The notes beneath the pieces were generated by a model. That model made no database searches and was not told where the DNA came from. It saw only the letters and a program-made list of their open reading frames with translations. DNA of 64,000 nt from assembly GCA_944387095.1 (NCBI GenBank), contig CALXDP010000007.1, positions 1 through 64,000 of the forward strand, read 5' to 3'. The position numbers and the translations under genes were made by a program. Positions 33,302 through 44,274 of this stretch are shown in pieces; within the stretch, counting starts at the first letter, position 1, and each line of letters starts with the position of its first letter. This DNA is from an uncultured Oscillospiraceae bacterium. Lineage in GTDB: Bacteria > Bacillota > Clostridia > Oscillospirales > Oscillospiraceae.

Positions 33302-33328
33302 GCAAAAATGAGGCGGCGGGCCCGCCCC

Positions 33329-33358
33329 TCATAATTCCGCTGCCGGGTGCATATAGAT
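33329..33358 (+). promoter_or_regulatory. Sigma-E-like sporulation promoter of spoIIID
   Basis: TCATAAT (33329-33335), 14 bp, CATATAGAT (33350-33358). This fits the Bacillus sigma-E pattern (about TCATATT, 13-15 bp, CATACAAT). In Bacillus spoIIID is transcribed by mother-cell sigma-E, so the placement agrees with known biology. Confidence 0.65.
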
Positions 33359-33394
33359 TCCCCAGGACGCCAAGAGCGGGGAGTTGTTGCCATT

Positions 33395-33643
33395 GTGAAA
33401 GGGAACATTGAGGAACGGGCCTGCCGCATGGCCCAGTACATCATTGAGAACAGGACCACTGTGCGGGCCGCAGCTCAGGCCTTTGGGATCTCCAAATCCA
33501 CCGTACATAAGGATCTGGCCGAGCGCCTGCCTGCCTTCAACCGGACCTTATATCTGCAGGTGAAGGCAGTGCTGGACGAGAACAAGGCACAGCGGCACAT
33601 CCGGGGGGGCATCGCCACCCGGAAAAAGTACAAGGGAGTGTAA
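33395..33643 (+). CDS. spoIIID: Sporulation regulator SpoIIID
   Basis: 82-aa DNA-binding regulator of the mother-cell sporulation programme. The helix-turn-helix TTVRAAAQAFGISKSTVHKD and the following LAERLPAFN and HIRGGIATRKKYK match SpoIIID closely. GTG at 33395 is used because family members begin about nine residues before the MAQYI-type helix; GGGGAG lies 11 bases upstream. An alternative upstream GTG (33347) would sit inside the -10. Presence implies that the organism can sporulate. Confidence 0.93.
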   Translation: MKGNIEERACRMAQYIIENRTTVRAAAQAFGISKSTVHKDLAERLPAFNRTLYLQVKAVLDENKAQRHIRGGIATRKKYKGV

Positions 33644-33680
33644 AAGATCCGGGCGCTTTTGTCCGGACTTCACAGGTTCA

Positions 33681-33730
33681 GGCAGAGCTCCGGGGCGGGA
33701 CCGCATAGCGGTCCGCCCCGGAGCTCTGCC
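33681..33730 (+). terminator. Very stable hairpin after spoIIID
   Basis: GGCAGAGCTCCGGGGCGG pairs with CCGCCCCGGAGCTCTGCC, continuing ACCGC/GCGGT, 23 pairs with one bulged G. No T tract follows, so termination is likely but not by the classical rule. Confidence 0.5.
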
Positions 33731-33758
33731 GCATATGGCGGGAATTCCACGGAAAAGG

Positions 33759-33892
33759 GCTCCGCAGAGCAGCTGGCTGTCCCCACCCCTGTTCCGACAA
33801 CCTCCCCATGCGCTCCCTGAACAGGCTTTCTCCGGTTCAGTTCGCCGTCCAATATATTTGACATAACCACACGCAAAGGAGCTCTGCGGAGC
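33759..33892. repeat. 134-bp structured element bounded by a 12-bp inverted repeat
   Basis: GCTCCGCAGAGC (33759-33770) and its exact complement GCTCTGCGGAGC (33881-33892) enclose further pairings (CCTGTTC 33788-33794 with GAACAGG 33819-33825; CTGAAC with GTTCAG). The arrangement resembles a MITE-like or structured-RNA element. The copy number in the genome is unknown. Confidence 0.45.
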
Positions 33893-33901
33893 AAAATCTC
33901 C

Positions 33902-33930
33902 TTGTCCTGGAGCGGAATCAGTGGTATAAT
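33902..33930 (+). promoter_or_regulatory. Promoter of pyrE
   Basis: TTGTCC (33902-33907), 17 bp, TATAAT (33925-33930), 43 bp before the start codon with AAGGGGAG between. No PyrR-type attenuator is visible in this short leader. Confidence 0.72.
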
Positions 33931-33973
33931 GATACGATTCACCCATTACAGATCAAAAAGGGGAGTGCGGGAT

Positions 33974-34645
33974 ATGACCTATCAGGAAGAATTTATCCAT
34001 TTTATGGTGCGCTCCGGCGTGCTCACCTTCGGGGACTTTATGACCAAGTCCGGGCGGAAGACCCCCTATTTCGTCAACACGGGCAACTACAAGACCGGCG
34101 CCCAAGCCGCCCGGCTGGGGGACTACTACGCCGCCTGTATCCAGCAGCATATGCCCCAGGGGATCACCGCCCTGTTCGGCCCAGCTTACAAGGGTATCCC
34201 ACTGGTGGTGACTGCCGCGGCGTCCCTGTACCGCAACTACGGCCGGGACTTGCCCTACTGCTTCAACCGCAAGGAGGTCAAGGATCACGGGGAAGGAGGC
34301 GATATGGTGGGGTACAAGCCCCAGGACGGGGACGACATCGCCATTGTGGAGGATGTGGTCACTGCCGGCACCGCCGTGCGGGAGTCCATTGAGCTGTTTC
34401 GGCGTGTGGCGGACGTGAACATCAGGGCGCTGTTCGTCTCCGTGGACCGAATGGAGCGGGGCACCCGGGCATGCACCACCCTGGACGAGCTGCGCCAGGA
34501 TTACGGCATTCAGGTCTATCCCATCGTCACCATCCGGGAGATCATCCGCTGCCTGCACAACAAGCCGGTGGACGGCAAGGTGTATCTTGACGATGCCATG
34601 CGGGAACGGATGGAGGAGTACCTGAAGATCTATGGGGCAGAGTAA
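33974..34645 (+). CDS. pyrE: Orotate phosphoribosyltransferase
   Basis: 223-aa enzyme of pyrimidine synthesis joining orotate to PRPP to give OMP. The PRPP-binding motif is DDIAIVEDVVTAGTAVRES; FGPAYKGIPL and YCFNRKEVKDHGEGG are the other conserved loops. The start at 33974 follows AAGGGGAG. No other pyr genes are nearby. It overlaps radC by 14 bases. Confidence 0.94.
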   Translation: MTYQEEFIHFMVRSGVLTFGDFMTKSGRKTPYFVNTGNYKTGAQAARLGDYYAACIQQHMPQGITALFGPAYKGIPLVVTAAASLYRNYGRDLPYCFNRKEVKDHGEGGDMVGYKPQDGDDIAIVEDVVTAGTAVRESIELFRRVADVNIRALFVSVDRMERGTRACTTLDELRQDYGIQVYPIVTIREIIRCLHNKPVDGKVYLDDAMRERMEEYLKIYGAE

Positions 34646-35336
34646 GAGCGAGGGTGTCTCCATCCACACCGGGCATCGGAAGCGGGCCAAGGAGGAGTTT
34701 CTGATCCGAGGACTGAACGGCATGGCCGACCACCGGGTGCTGGAGCTGCTGCTGTTTTACGCCATTCCCCAGGGGGACGTCAATCCCCTGGCCCACGCCC
34801 TGGCAGAACGGTTCGGCGGGCTGGCAGGGGTGTTCAACGCCACCTATGAGCAGCTCAAGGAGGTGAAGGGGATCGGGGACAACGCCGCCTGTCTTCTACG
34901 GCTGATCCCAGCGGTGGCCGCCCGGTACATGGAGCTCAGTTCGGATGTGTCTGGCCAGCTGCTGAGCAACTGGCAGTTTCAAGAGCTGCTCCTGCCCCTG
35001 TTTTTCGGCGCCCGCAATGAGATGGCCTACCTGGTGTGTATGGACGCCAAGAGCAAACTCATCGCCTGCCGGCAGTTGGGGGAGGGTATTCTGGACCAGG
35101 TGGGGGTGGCCAAGCGCAAGGTGGTGGAGACTGCCCTGGCCTGCAACGCCAGCCGGGTGGCCCTGGCCCACAACCACGTGTCCGGCGTGGCGCTGTTCTC
35201 CCCGGCGGATGTGGGTACCACCCTGGCCCTGCGGGAGCTGCTGCGCCAGGTCCATGTGGAGCTGGTGGACCACTTTGTGGTGGCGGCCAATGAGATGGTA
35301 TCCATGGCGGCCTCCGGCTACTTGAACGGAAAATAG
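34632..35336 (+). CDS. radC: RadC-family JAB-domain protein
   Basis: 234 aa. An N-terminal helix-hairpin-helix-like region (LKEVKGIGDNAACLL) is followed by the RadC JAB domain with the metal motif HNH (ALAHNHVSGVALFSPADVGTT). The usual HNHPSGD is changed to HNHVSGV, while the downstream S-P-A-D keeps the metal Asp. The role of RadC in repair is disputed; family members occur often on mobile DNA. It is translationally coupled to pyrE and precedes the LexA-controlled uvrB but has no LexA box of its own. Confidence 0.87.
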   Translation: MGQSKSEGVSIHTGHRKRAKEEFLIRGLNGMADHRVLELLLFYAIPQGDVNPLAHALAERFGGLAGVFNATYEQLKEVKGIGDNAACLLRLIPAVAARYMELSSDVSGQLLSNWQFQELLLPLFFGARNEMAYLVCMDAKSKLIACRQLGEGILDQVGVAKRKVVETALACNASRVALAHNHVSGVALFSPADVGTTLALRELLRQVHVELVDHFVVAANEMVSMAASGYLNGK

Positions 35337-35339
35337 GAA

Positions 35340-35368
35340 TTGACTGAGAACAGATGTTCTAATATAAT
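35340..35368 (+). promoter_or_regulatory. uvrB promoter with LexA box inside the spacer
   Basis: TTGACT (35340-35345), 17 bp, TATAAT (35363-35368). The LexA box GAACAGATGTTC (perfect GAAC-N4-GTTC) occupies 35348-35359 between the two hexamers, so LexA and RNA polymerase must exclude each other. Confidence 0.9.
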
Positions 35369-35460
35369 GGGGCTGAGCAATCGGCCGGGATGCCCGGGAG
35401 GAAACGGCTTTCGGGCATTTTCCCGTCTGTGGGTGAACAGCGGAAAGGATGAGGCGCAGT

Positions 35461-37428
35461 ATGCCGAAGTTTGAGGTGGTCAGCGAATATACTCCCAGCG
35501 GCGACCAGCCGCAGGCCATTGAGGCTTTGGCCAATGGTATTGAAATGGGCCTGAGCGAGCAGACCCTGCTGGGGGTCACTGGCTCGGGCAAAACCTATAC
35601 CATGGCCAAGGTCATTGAAAAGGTACAGCGGCCCACCTTGGTGCTGGCCCACAACAAGACTCTGGCCGCCCAGCTGTGCGCGGAGTTTCGGGAGTTTTTC
35701 CCCAACAACGCCGTGGAGTATTTCGTGAGTTACTACGACTACTACCAGCCAGAGGCCTATATTCCCCACACGGACACCTTTATTGAAAAGGATTTGTCCA
35801 TCAACGAGGAAATTGACCGGCTGCGGCTGTCCGCCACCGCCTCCCTGCTGGAGCGGCGGGACGTGATTGTGGTGTCCTCGGTATCCTGCATCTACGGCCT
35901 GGGCGAGCCAGAGAACTTTGAGAAGATGATGGTGGCCCTGGGGGTGGGCATGGAAATCCCCATCCCGGAGCTGCTCAAGCGGCTGGTAGCCATCCGGTAT
36001 GGCCGCAACGACGTGGCCTTTGAGCGCAACGCATTCCGGGTCCGGGGGGACACGGTGGAGATCTGGCCCGCCTACTGGAAGGACACCGCCGTCCGGGTGG
36101 AGTTCTTCGGGGACGAGATCGACCGCATCAGCGAGGTCAACGTGGTCACCGGCGCGCCCATCCGGCGGCTGACCACCATCCCCATCTGGCCCGCCAACCA
36201 CTATGTCACCCCCAAGGAGAAGATGGACGCCGCCATCCAGGAGATCTACCGGGAGCTGGAGGAGCGGGTGGCCTACTTCAACAGCCAGGACAAGCTGGTG
36301 GAGGCCCAGCGCATCAAGCAGCGCACCATGTACGACATCGAGATGATGCAGGAGCTGGGCTACTGCTCCGGCATTGAGAACTACTCCCGGGTGATCGAGG
36401 GCCGGCCCGCCGGCTCCCCGCCCCACACCCTGCTGGACTACTTTCCCAAGGACTTCGTGCTGTTCATCGACGAGAGCCACGCCACCCTGCCCCAGGTGCG
36501 GGCCATGTACAACGGGGACCGGGCCCGAAAGACTTCCCTGGTGGACTATGGCTTCCGGCTGCCCTGTGCCTTTGACAACCGGCCGTTGAAGTTCGACGAG
36601 TTCGAGGCCCGGCTCAATCAGGTGGTGTACGTCTCCGCCACCCCCGGGGAGTACGAGCGCGACCGCTCGGGACAGATCGTGGAGCAGGTGATCCGGCCTA
36701 CCGGCCTGTTGGATCCCCGGGTAGAGGTGCGGCCGGTGGAGGGGCAGATCGACGATCTCATCGGGGAGATCAACCAGCGTGCCGCCCGGGACGAGCGGGT
36801 GCTGGTGACCACCCTGACCAAAAAGATGGCGGAGAGCCTCACCGACTACCTGAAGGGGGCGGGCATCCGGGTGCGGTATATGCACCACGACATCGACACC
36901 ATCGAGCGCATGGAGATCATCCGGGATCTGCGCCTGGGCAAGTTCGACGTGCTGGTGGGCATCAACCTGCTCCGGGAGGGGCTGGACCTGCCGGAGGTGT
37001 CCCTGGTGGCCATCCTGGATGCCGACAAGGAGGGCTTTTTGCGCTCGGAGACCTCTCTGATCCAGACCATCGGCCGGGCGGCCCGGAATGCGGACGGCAT
37101 GGTCATTCTGTACGCCGACGCCGTCACCCCCTCCATGGCCCGGGCCATGGAGGAGACGGAGCGCCGCCGGGCCAAGCAGGACGCGTTCAACAAGGCCCAT
37201 GGCATCATCCCCAAGACGGTGAAGAAGTCGGTGCGGGAGCTCATGGCCCTCACCCCGGAGGGGGAGGGCGGCCACGACACCGCCGGCAGGCAGCTCACCC
37301 GCCAGCAGCGGCTGGAGCTCATCGCCAAGCTGGAAAAAGAGATGAAGGCGGCGGCGAAGATGCTGGAGTTCGAGCTGGCGGCAACGTTGAGAGACCAGAT
37401 TATCCAGCTGAGGGGCGAGAAGAAGTAA
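35461..37428 (+). CDS. uvrB: Excinuclease ABC subunit B
   Basis: 655-aa damage-verification helicase of nucleotide excision repair. Walker A GVTGSGKT, the beta-hairpin with [16 protein letters not shown]-type [10 protein letters not shown], helicase motif [11 protein letters not shown] and the C-terminal UVR domain ([18 protein letters not shown]) are present. The start at 35461 gives the usual [10 protein letters not shown]; the earlier in-frame ATG at 35449 lies too close to AAAGG. SOS control via the LexA box in its promoter. uvrA lies 3.8 kb downstream in a separate unit. Confidence 0.97.
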   Translation: MPKFEVVSEYTPSGDQPQAIEALANGIEMGLSEQTLLGVTGSGKTYTMAKVIEKVQRPTLVLAHNKTLAAQLCAEFREFFPNNAVEYFVSYYDYYQPEAYIPHTDTFIEKDLSINEEIDRLRLSATASLLERRDVIVVSSVSCIYGLGEPENFEKMMVALGVGMEIPIPELLKRLVAIRYGRNDVAFERNAFRVRGDTVEIWPAYWKDTAVRVEFFGDEIDRISEVNVVTGAPIRRLTTIPIWPANHYVTPKEKMDAAIQEIYRELEERVAYFNSQDKLVEAQRIKQRTMYDIEMMQELGYCSGIENYSRVIEGRPAGSPPHTLLDYFPKDFVLFIDESHATLPQVRAMYNGDRARKTSLVDYGFRLPCAFDNRPLKFDEFEARLNQVVYVSATPGEYERDRSGQIVEQVIRPTGLLDPRVEVRPVEGQIDDLIGEINQRAARDERVLVTTLTKKMAESLTDYLKGAGIRVRYMHHDIDTIERMEIIRDLRLGKFDVLVGINLLREGLDLPEVSLVAILDADKEGFLRSETSLIQTIGRAARNADGMVILYADAVTPSMARAMEETERRRAKQDAFNKAHGIIPKTVKKSVRELMALTPEGEGGHDTAGRQLTRQQRLELIAKLEKEMKAAAKMLEFELAATLRDQIIQLRGEKK

Positions 37429-37726
37429 GCTGCCTTCTGCCCTGCTGGGGGACACTTGGGGGCGGTGCCTTTTGGCCAAGCTCCAAAAGGGGGCTGTCGA
37501 AGCCCGGCAAGGCGGGTTCGGCGGGGAAAGGACGGGCAAGGGAGCAGGCGCAGTTTTCACCATCGGCGGAAACGAGGTCATGCAGACTTTGCAAGGACGT
37601 GGCGCAGGCCAATTCACGCCGCGCCCCCGACAACTCTCTGCCTACGTTCTGTTCGTATAGAAAGCAGATCGCCCCCGGGGCGAAATCCGAACCCTGCCGC
37701 CTGGCGGCATGAGAAAAGGTGATACC
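37429..37726. other. Intergenic region after uvrB
   Basis: 298 bases. A hairpin CCTTTTGG/CCAAAAGG (37468-37490) is the only clear structure and may end uvrB transcription. Frames remain open across both strands without start signals or family resemblance. The stretch 37490-37640 looks unlike the neighbouring coding DNA and could be a dispersed repeat. Confidence 0.4.
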
Positions 37727-38218
37727 ATGGCCAAAAAAGAGGAAAAGACCAATGTGATGCGGGTGCTGGACCAGAAGGGGATCCCCTATACCCCCCACGC
37801 CTACCCCCACGGCGGGGATGCGGCCCCGGACGGAGAGTCGGTAGCCCGAGCCCTGGGTCAGGACCCGGCGGCGGTGTTCAAGACCCTGGTGACCAAGGGG
37901 GCTTCCGGGGGGCACTATGTGTTCGACATCCCGGTGGCTGCCACCCTGGATCTGAAGAAAGCCGCCAAGGCGGTGGGGGAGAAGTCGGTGGCCATGATCC
38001 ACCAAAAGGAGCTGCTGCCCCTGACGGGCTACGTCCACGGCGGCTGTTCTCCGGTGGGGATGAAGAAGCAGTTTCCCACTGTGTTCCACGAAAGCTGTCT
38101 GGCGCAGGATACCATCTGCGTGTCCGCTGGAAAAATCGGCTTTCAGGTGGAGGTGTGCCCGTCGGACCTCATCGCCCTGGTGGGCGGGGCCACCGCCGAC
38201 GTGACGGTGGAGGGCTGA
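37727..38218 (+). CDS. ybaK: Cys-tRNA(Pro) deacylase YbaK
   Basis: 163-aa editing factor that hydrolyses Cys-tRNA(Pro) mis-made by prolyl-tRNA synthetase. Conserved features: KTLVTKG with the catalytic Lys region, LDLKKAAKAVGEKSVAM, LTGYVHGGCSPVGMKK (GG-x-SP-x-G loop), and FHESCLAQDTICVSAGKIG. AAAAGGTGATACC precedes the start at 37727. One base separates its stop from the next start. Confidence 0.93.
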   Translation: MAKKEEKTNVMRVLDQKGIPYTPHAYPHGGDAAPDGESVARALGQDPAAVFKTLVTKGASGGHYVFDIPVAATLDLKKAAKAVGEKSVAMIHQKELLPLTGYVHGGCSPVGMKKQFPTVFHESCLAQDTICVSAGKIGFQVEVCPSDLIALVGGATADVTVEG

Positions 38219-38219
38219 C

Positions 38220-39056
38220 ATGGAGCTGACCACCCCCCGGCTGCGCCTGCGGCCCTTCGCACCGGTGGACGGGGATGGCCTGTTCGCCATTTTAGGGGAC
38301 CGGGAGAGTATGCGCTATTCCTTTCCCATGACCCGGGAGGAGAGCGACAGTTTTCTGGAACGTTCCCTGCTCCGGCGAAAGCCCCCGGCAGGCTATGCCC
38401 TGGAGGAGCGGGAGCAGCTCGGCTGTCTTGCGGGCTATGTCCTATTTTGCCCACTGGAGGAGCCCGGCGTGTACGAGCTGGGCTGGTTTCTCCGCCGGGA
38501 TCTGTGGGGCAGAGGGTATGCCTATGAGATATCCCAGGCCCTGTTGGATTACGCCTTTGACAGGCTGGGCCTGAACCGGGTGGAGGGGGAGACCATCGAC
38601 CCGGGCCGGGCGGGCAGGCTACTGGAGCGGCTGGGTATGACCCGGCTGGGGGAAGCACAGGTCACAGACTGCCGGGGCCGCCCGGCGGCGCTGTACCAGT
38701 ACGCCGTCACCGGGGAGCAGTGGCGGGAGCGGAACCGGCTGCTGGCCTTTTTTGACGCGGAAAACCGCCGGGACTGGGCCTGTTATCAGACTTTCCTGCA
38801 CCCGGAGGTGGTGTGGGAACTGCGCCAGCCCGGTGGACCGGTGGAGCGGATCTGTGGCATCCCGGCCTACCTGGCCCGCATCCGGGCGGCTTGCGAGGGC
38901 CGGGACGGACAGTTCCGGTGTGAAAAGCTGAAACGGGATGAAGAGAGGATTGAGGTATGGCTGGTCAACGACCGGGGCGAGCGGTTCCGGGAGCGGTTCC
39001 AATTTCAAAGCGGCCTGATCTGGCGGGAATGGGAGGATCCGAGGGATGAAGTATGA
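38220..39056 (+). CDS. GNAT acetyltransferase fused to an NTF2/SnoaL-like domain
   Basis: 278 aa. Residues 1-165 are a RimJ/RimL-type N-acetyltransferase (TPRLRLRPFAPVDGDGLF, ELGWFLRRDLWGRGYA with the acetyl-CoA loop, GLNRVEGETID). Residues about 170-278 resemble a small alpha+beta-barrel domain of the NTF2/SnoaL type (LLAFFDAENRRDWACYQTF, HPEVVWELRQPGG). The substrate is unknown. The fold of the C-terminal domain is inferred from pattern only. Overlaps the next gene by 11 bases. Confidence 0.72.
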   Translation: MELTTPRLRLRPFAPVDGDGLFAILGDRESMRYSFPMTREESDSFLERSLLRRKPPAGYALEEREQLGCLAGYVLFCPLEEPGVYELGWFLRRDLWGRGYAYEISQALLDYAFDRLGLNRVEGETIDPGRAGRLLERLGMTRLGEAQVTDCRGRPAALYQYAVTGEQWRERNRLLAFFDAENRRDWACYQTFLHPEVVWELRQPGGPVERICGIPAYLARIRAACEGRDGQFRCEKLKRDEERIEVWLVNDRGERFRERFQFQSGLIWREWEDPRDEV

Positions 39057-39426
39057 GTGGCTGGACGAGTATCTGCTGAGCATGCCGGGGACGGAGAAGG
39101 ATTTCAAGTTGGAGTGGCAATGGCACCGGTACATGGTGCGGGGCAAGCTGTTCGCCGCCGTCTGCGCCCCGGAGGAGAAATATAAGATTTACGGCGGCCA
39201 TGAACTGGTGAATCTGAAATGCGACCCCCGGCTGTCCGAACTGCTCCGGGTCCAATACCCGGAGATTTTGCCCGGCTTTTACTGCGACAAAACGAACTGG
39301 ATCGCCGCCCTGCTGGATGGGGATTTACCCGATGAGGTGCTCCGGGATCTGTGCGAGCAGTCCTACCGGCTGGTGGTGGCCAGGCTGCCCAAGTATGTCC
39401 AGCGGGAACTGCGAGCGCAGACATAA
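39046..39426 (+). CDS. MmcQ/YjbR family protein
   Basis: 126 aa of the MmcQ/YjbR (CyaY-like double-wing) family: the start WLDEYLLSMPGTEKDFKLEW, then GKLFAAVC, VNLKCDPRLSELLR, and the C-terminal LCEQSYRLVVARLPK. Often described as DNA-binding, with no defined role. Co-translated with the acetyltransferase. Confidence 0.88.
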   Translation: MKYEWLDEYLLSMPGTEKDFKLEWQWHRYMVRGKLFAAVCAPEEKYKIYGGHELVNLKCDPRLSELLRVQYPEILPGFYCDKTNWIAALLDGDLPDEVLRDLCEQSYRLVVARLPKYVQRELRAQT

Positions 39427-39453
39427 CACCGAGCCGGCCAGAGGTTAAAGCCG

Positions 39454-39693
39454 GTGACACGGTGTGGCAGAGAGGAGAGGGACGGATATGATAGGGACCC
39501 GAACCAAATGGGGGGAGATGTCCTGTTTTCCCGGGCTCTGCTCAAGCTGAGCCTACCGGGGCGGATCCGCTCCGTGGACCTCGGCGACACGGAGCTCTCC
39601 AGCTTTTACATCACCAGGGAGCATTTTGAGTGGGTCATCCTGGCGGGGCTGTGCCTGGTACGCTACGCCATGGCGCTGGGCATCGCGGTGTGA
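39454..39693 (+). CDS. Uncertain hypothetical protein
   Basis: An open frame of up to 79 codons, ending in a hydrophobic stretch (WVILAGLCLVRYAMALGIAV). Its only starts are GTG 39454 and ATG 39508, neither with a good ribosome binding site. The good site here (GAGAGGAGAGGGACGG) belongs to ATG 39488 in another frame, which stops after 20 codons. A frameshift or a decayed gene is possible. Family not recognised. Confidence 0.35.
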   Translation: MTRCGREERDGYDRDPNQMGGDVLFSRALLKLSLPGRIRSVDLGDTELSSFYITREHFEWVILAGLCLVRYAMALGIAV

Positions 39694-39743
39694 TAGGCCC
39701 GCCCATAGAGCACGCAGATAGATATTGGGAGGACAAGCAAATC

Positions 39744-40757
39744 ATGAAATACGTACAGCTGGGCCGCACGGGCCTGAAGTGCGCCGCTGTCTCCTTTGGC
39801 GGCATCCCCATCCAGCGCTCCGACGGGGCCAACACCAAAGCGGTGGTGGACGCTTTGGAACATTTCGGCATGAACTACATCGACACCGCCCGAGGTTACA
39901 CCGTGTCCGAGGAGTACCTGGGCGCGGCTCTGGAGGGGCGGCGGGAGAAATTCATCCTGGCCACCAAATCCATGTCCCGGGACTATGCGGGTATGAAGCG
40001 GGACATTGGCATCAGCCTGGGCAACCTGAGGACGGACTACATCGACGTCTACCAGATCCACAATCTGCCCCTGAAGGACTTTGAGCAGGTCTTTGGCCCG
40101 GAGGGAGCCTACCGGGCTCTGGCCAAGGCCAAGGCGGAGGGGAGGATCGGCCACATTGGGGCCACCGCCCACAGCGTGGACGCGCTGAAGCTGCTGGTGG
40201 AGGAGTACAGTGACCGAATTGAGACAGTGATGTTTCCTTATAATATCGTGGAGAACCAGGGGGAGGAGATTTTGGGCCTGGCCCGGGCGAAGGGGATGGG
40301 TACCATCGCCATGAAGCCCCTGGCAGGGGGGAACCTGGATGACTGGAAGCTGGCCCTGCGCTATGTGGCCGCCGCACCCTGCATCGACATCTCCATCCCC
40401 GGCATGGGCAGTGTGGAAGAGGTGGAGCGCAATGCCGCCGCGGCGGAGGAGCTGTCCCCGTTGACAGAGCGGGAGTTGGAACAGTGCGAAGCTGTCCGGC
40501 GGGAGCTGGGCACCCGCTTCTGCCGCCGGTGTGGCTACTGCGCTCCCTGCACCGTGGGCATCGACATCCCCAGCAGTTTCCTCATGGTCAACTATCTGCG
40601 CAAGTACGACCTGGCGGACTGGGCCAGAACCCGGTACGAGGGGATGGCCCACCATGCGGGGGAGTGCGTCGGCTGCGGGGCCTGTGAGAGCCGCTGTCCT
40701 TACGAGCTGCCCATCCGGGAGATGCTTCAGGGTGTGGCCGCCCAGTTTGGCTATTGA
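39744..40757 (+). CDS. Aldo/keto reductase with C-terminal 4Fe-4S ferredoxin domain
   Basis: 337 aa. Residues 1-265 form the AKR barrel (LGRTGLKCAAVSFGGIP, NYIDTARGYTVSEEYLGAAL with catalytic Asp/Tyr, DYIDVYQIHN). The C-terminal ~70 residues carry Cys clusters (FCRRCGYCAPC and CVGCGACESRCPYELP) typical of predicted ferredoxin-linked oxidoreductases of the aldo/keto reductase family in anaerobes. Substrate unknown. GGAGGACAAGCAAATC precedes the start. Confidence 0.9.
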   Translation: MKYVQLGRTGLKCAAVSFGGIPIQRSDGANTKAVVDALEHFGMNYIDTARGYTVSEEYLGAALEGRREKFILATKSMSRDYAGMKRDIGISLGNLRTDYIDVYQIHNLPLKDFEQVFGPEGAYRALAKAKAEGRIGHIGATAHSVDALKLLVEEYSDRIETVMFPYNIVENQGEEILGLARAKGMGTIAMKPLAGGNLDDWKLALRYVAAAPCIDISIPGMGSVEEVERNAAAAEELSPLTERELEQCEAVRRELGTRFCRRCGYCAPCTVGIDIPSSFLMVNYLRKYDLADWARTRYEGMAHHAGECVGCGACESRCPYELPIREMLQGVAAQFGY

Positions 40758-40800
40758 GCCGGGACTGCCTGGGGGTTTGACCGGAAGGAGGCGGGACGCC

Positions 40801-41211
40801 ATGGACCCAGAGGAGAAGAAAAGGGAAAAGCAGTTGTTCCTGCCCACAGCGGACAATGATCGCTTTTGGGTCCTTCTGGCAGGCGGAAAGGCCCGGGGCC
40901 CGGAACGGGAACCCGCCCCGGAGCCGGAAGCGGAGGCGGAGGAGCCGGCGGGGCGCTACCCCTGCCCCTGCTGCGGCTGCCTCACCTTCCCGGCGCCCAA
41001 GGAGGAGGCCATGGCCTACATCTGCCCGGTGTGCCTTTGGGAGAACGACGTGTTCGACCCGGGGGAGGACGATCCCAGTGACGAGAACCGGGGCATGACC
41101 CTGCGCCAGGGCCGGGAAAACTACCGGCGTTATGGGGCGGTGCGCCCTGATCTGGTTCAGTACGCCAGGCCGCCCCACCCGCGGGAGCGGCCTGAGTTCC
41201 CCGAAAAATAA
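40801..41211 (+). CDS. CPCC-type cysteine-rich zinc-binding protein
   Basis: 136 aa. The N-terminal ~55 residues are charged and Glu/Pro-rich. The cysteine-rich domain reads YPCPCCGCLTF...YICPVCLWENDVFD, the CPCC motif family, followed by NRGMTLRQGRENYRRYGAV. Function unknown; two CxxC pairs suggest zinc binding. GAAGGAGGCGGGACGCC precedes the start. Confidence 0.82.
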   Translation: MDPEEKKREKQLFLPTADNDRFWVLLAGGKARGPEREPAPEPEAEAEEPAGRYPCPCCGCLTFPAPKEEAMAYICPVCLWENDVFDPGEDDPSDENRGMTLRQGRENYRRYGAVRPDLVQYARPPHPRERPEFPEK

Positions 41212-41244
41212 ATACACTTTGGAATTTAATAGAGGAATATTACC

Positions 41245-44067
<2,823 letters not shown>

Positions 44068-44089
44068 GGGCCGAAAAGGAGGAGCCGGT

Positions 44090-44227
44090 ATGGCGCCTCC
44101 TGCTTTGGCGCCTTGGGTGCGGGATTTCCTGGCCACCGTGACGGATTAGGACCGGGAACGGCCGCATGGATTTTTCAGCACCGGGGCGGCGTACTGGCCC
44201 AACACCCATGAGGCGTTCAACCTGTGA
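44090..44227 (+). pseudogene. Small reading frame interrupted by an in-frame TAG
   Basis: AAAAGGAGGAGCCGGT leads into ATG 44090 (MAPPALAPWVRDFLATVTD), then TAG at 44147-44149, then the same frame continues DRERPHGFFSTGAAYWPN and THEAFNL to TGA 44225-44227. Both halves read like one protein of about 45 residues. A nonsense mutation, a sequencing error or stop readthrough would all give this picture. Family not recognised. Confidence 0.4.
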
Positions 44228-44274
44228 CAAAACCCACCTTGAAGGCATAGAATGGCCCGGGAGGTGGGGAAAGA

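Larger units (their letters stand above)
33644..33973. other. Structured intergenic region between spoIIID and pyrE
   Basis: 330 bases with three parts: a long hairpin at 33681-33730, a 134-bp stretch bounded by a 12-bp inverted repeat (33759-33892), and the pyrE promoter (33902-33930). No convincing gene; a minus-strand frame across it has no family match and no clear start. Confidence 0.6.

Noticed and set aside
33347-33394. Earlier GTG start for spoIIID
   Set aside because: It falls inside the sigma-E-like -10, and the added residues do not resemble SpoIIID.
33902-33973. PyrR attenuator in the pyrE leader
   Set aside because: The leader is only about 40 nt and shows no PyrR binding loop or terminator/antiterminator pair.
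35359-37617. A 752-codon minus-strand open frame opposite uvrB
   Set aside because: Shadow frame; composition and lack of motifs show that it is not coding.
37640-37665. Possible second SOS box near TTCTGTTCG
   Set aside because: The half-sites are in direct rather than inverted orientation and lack the GAAC arm.
41212-41244. LexA box upstream of uvrA
   Set aside because: No GAAC-N4-GTTC or close variant in the gap.
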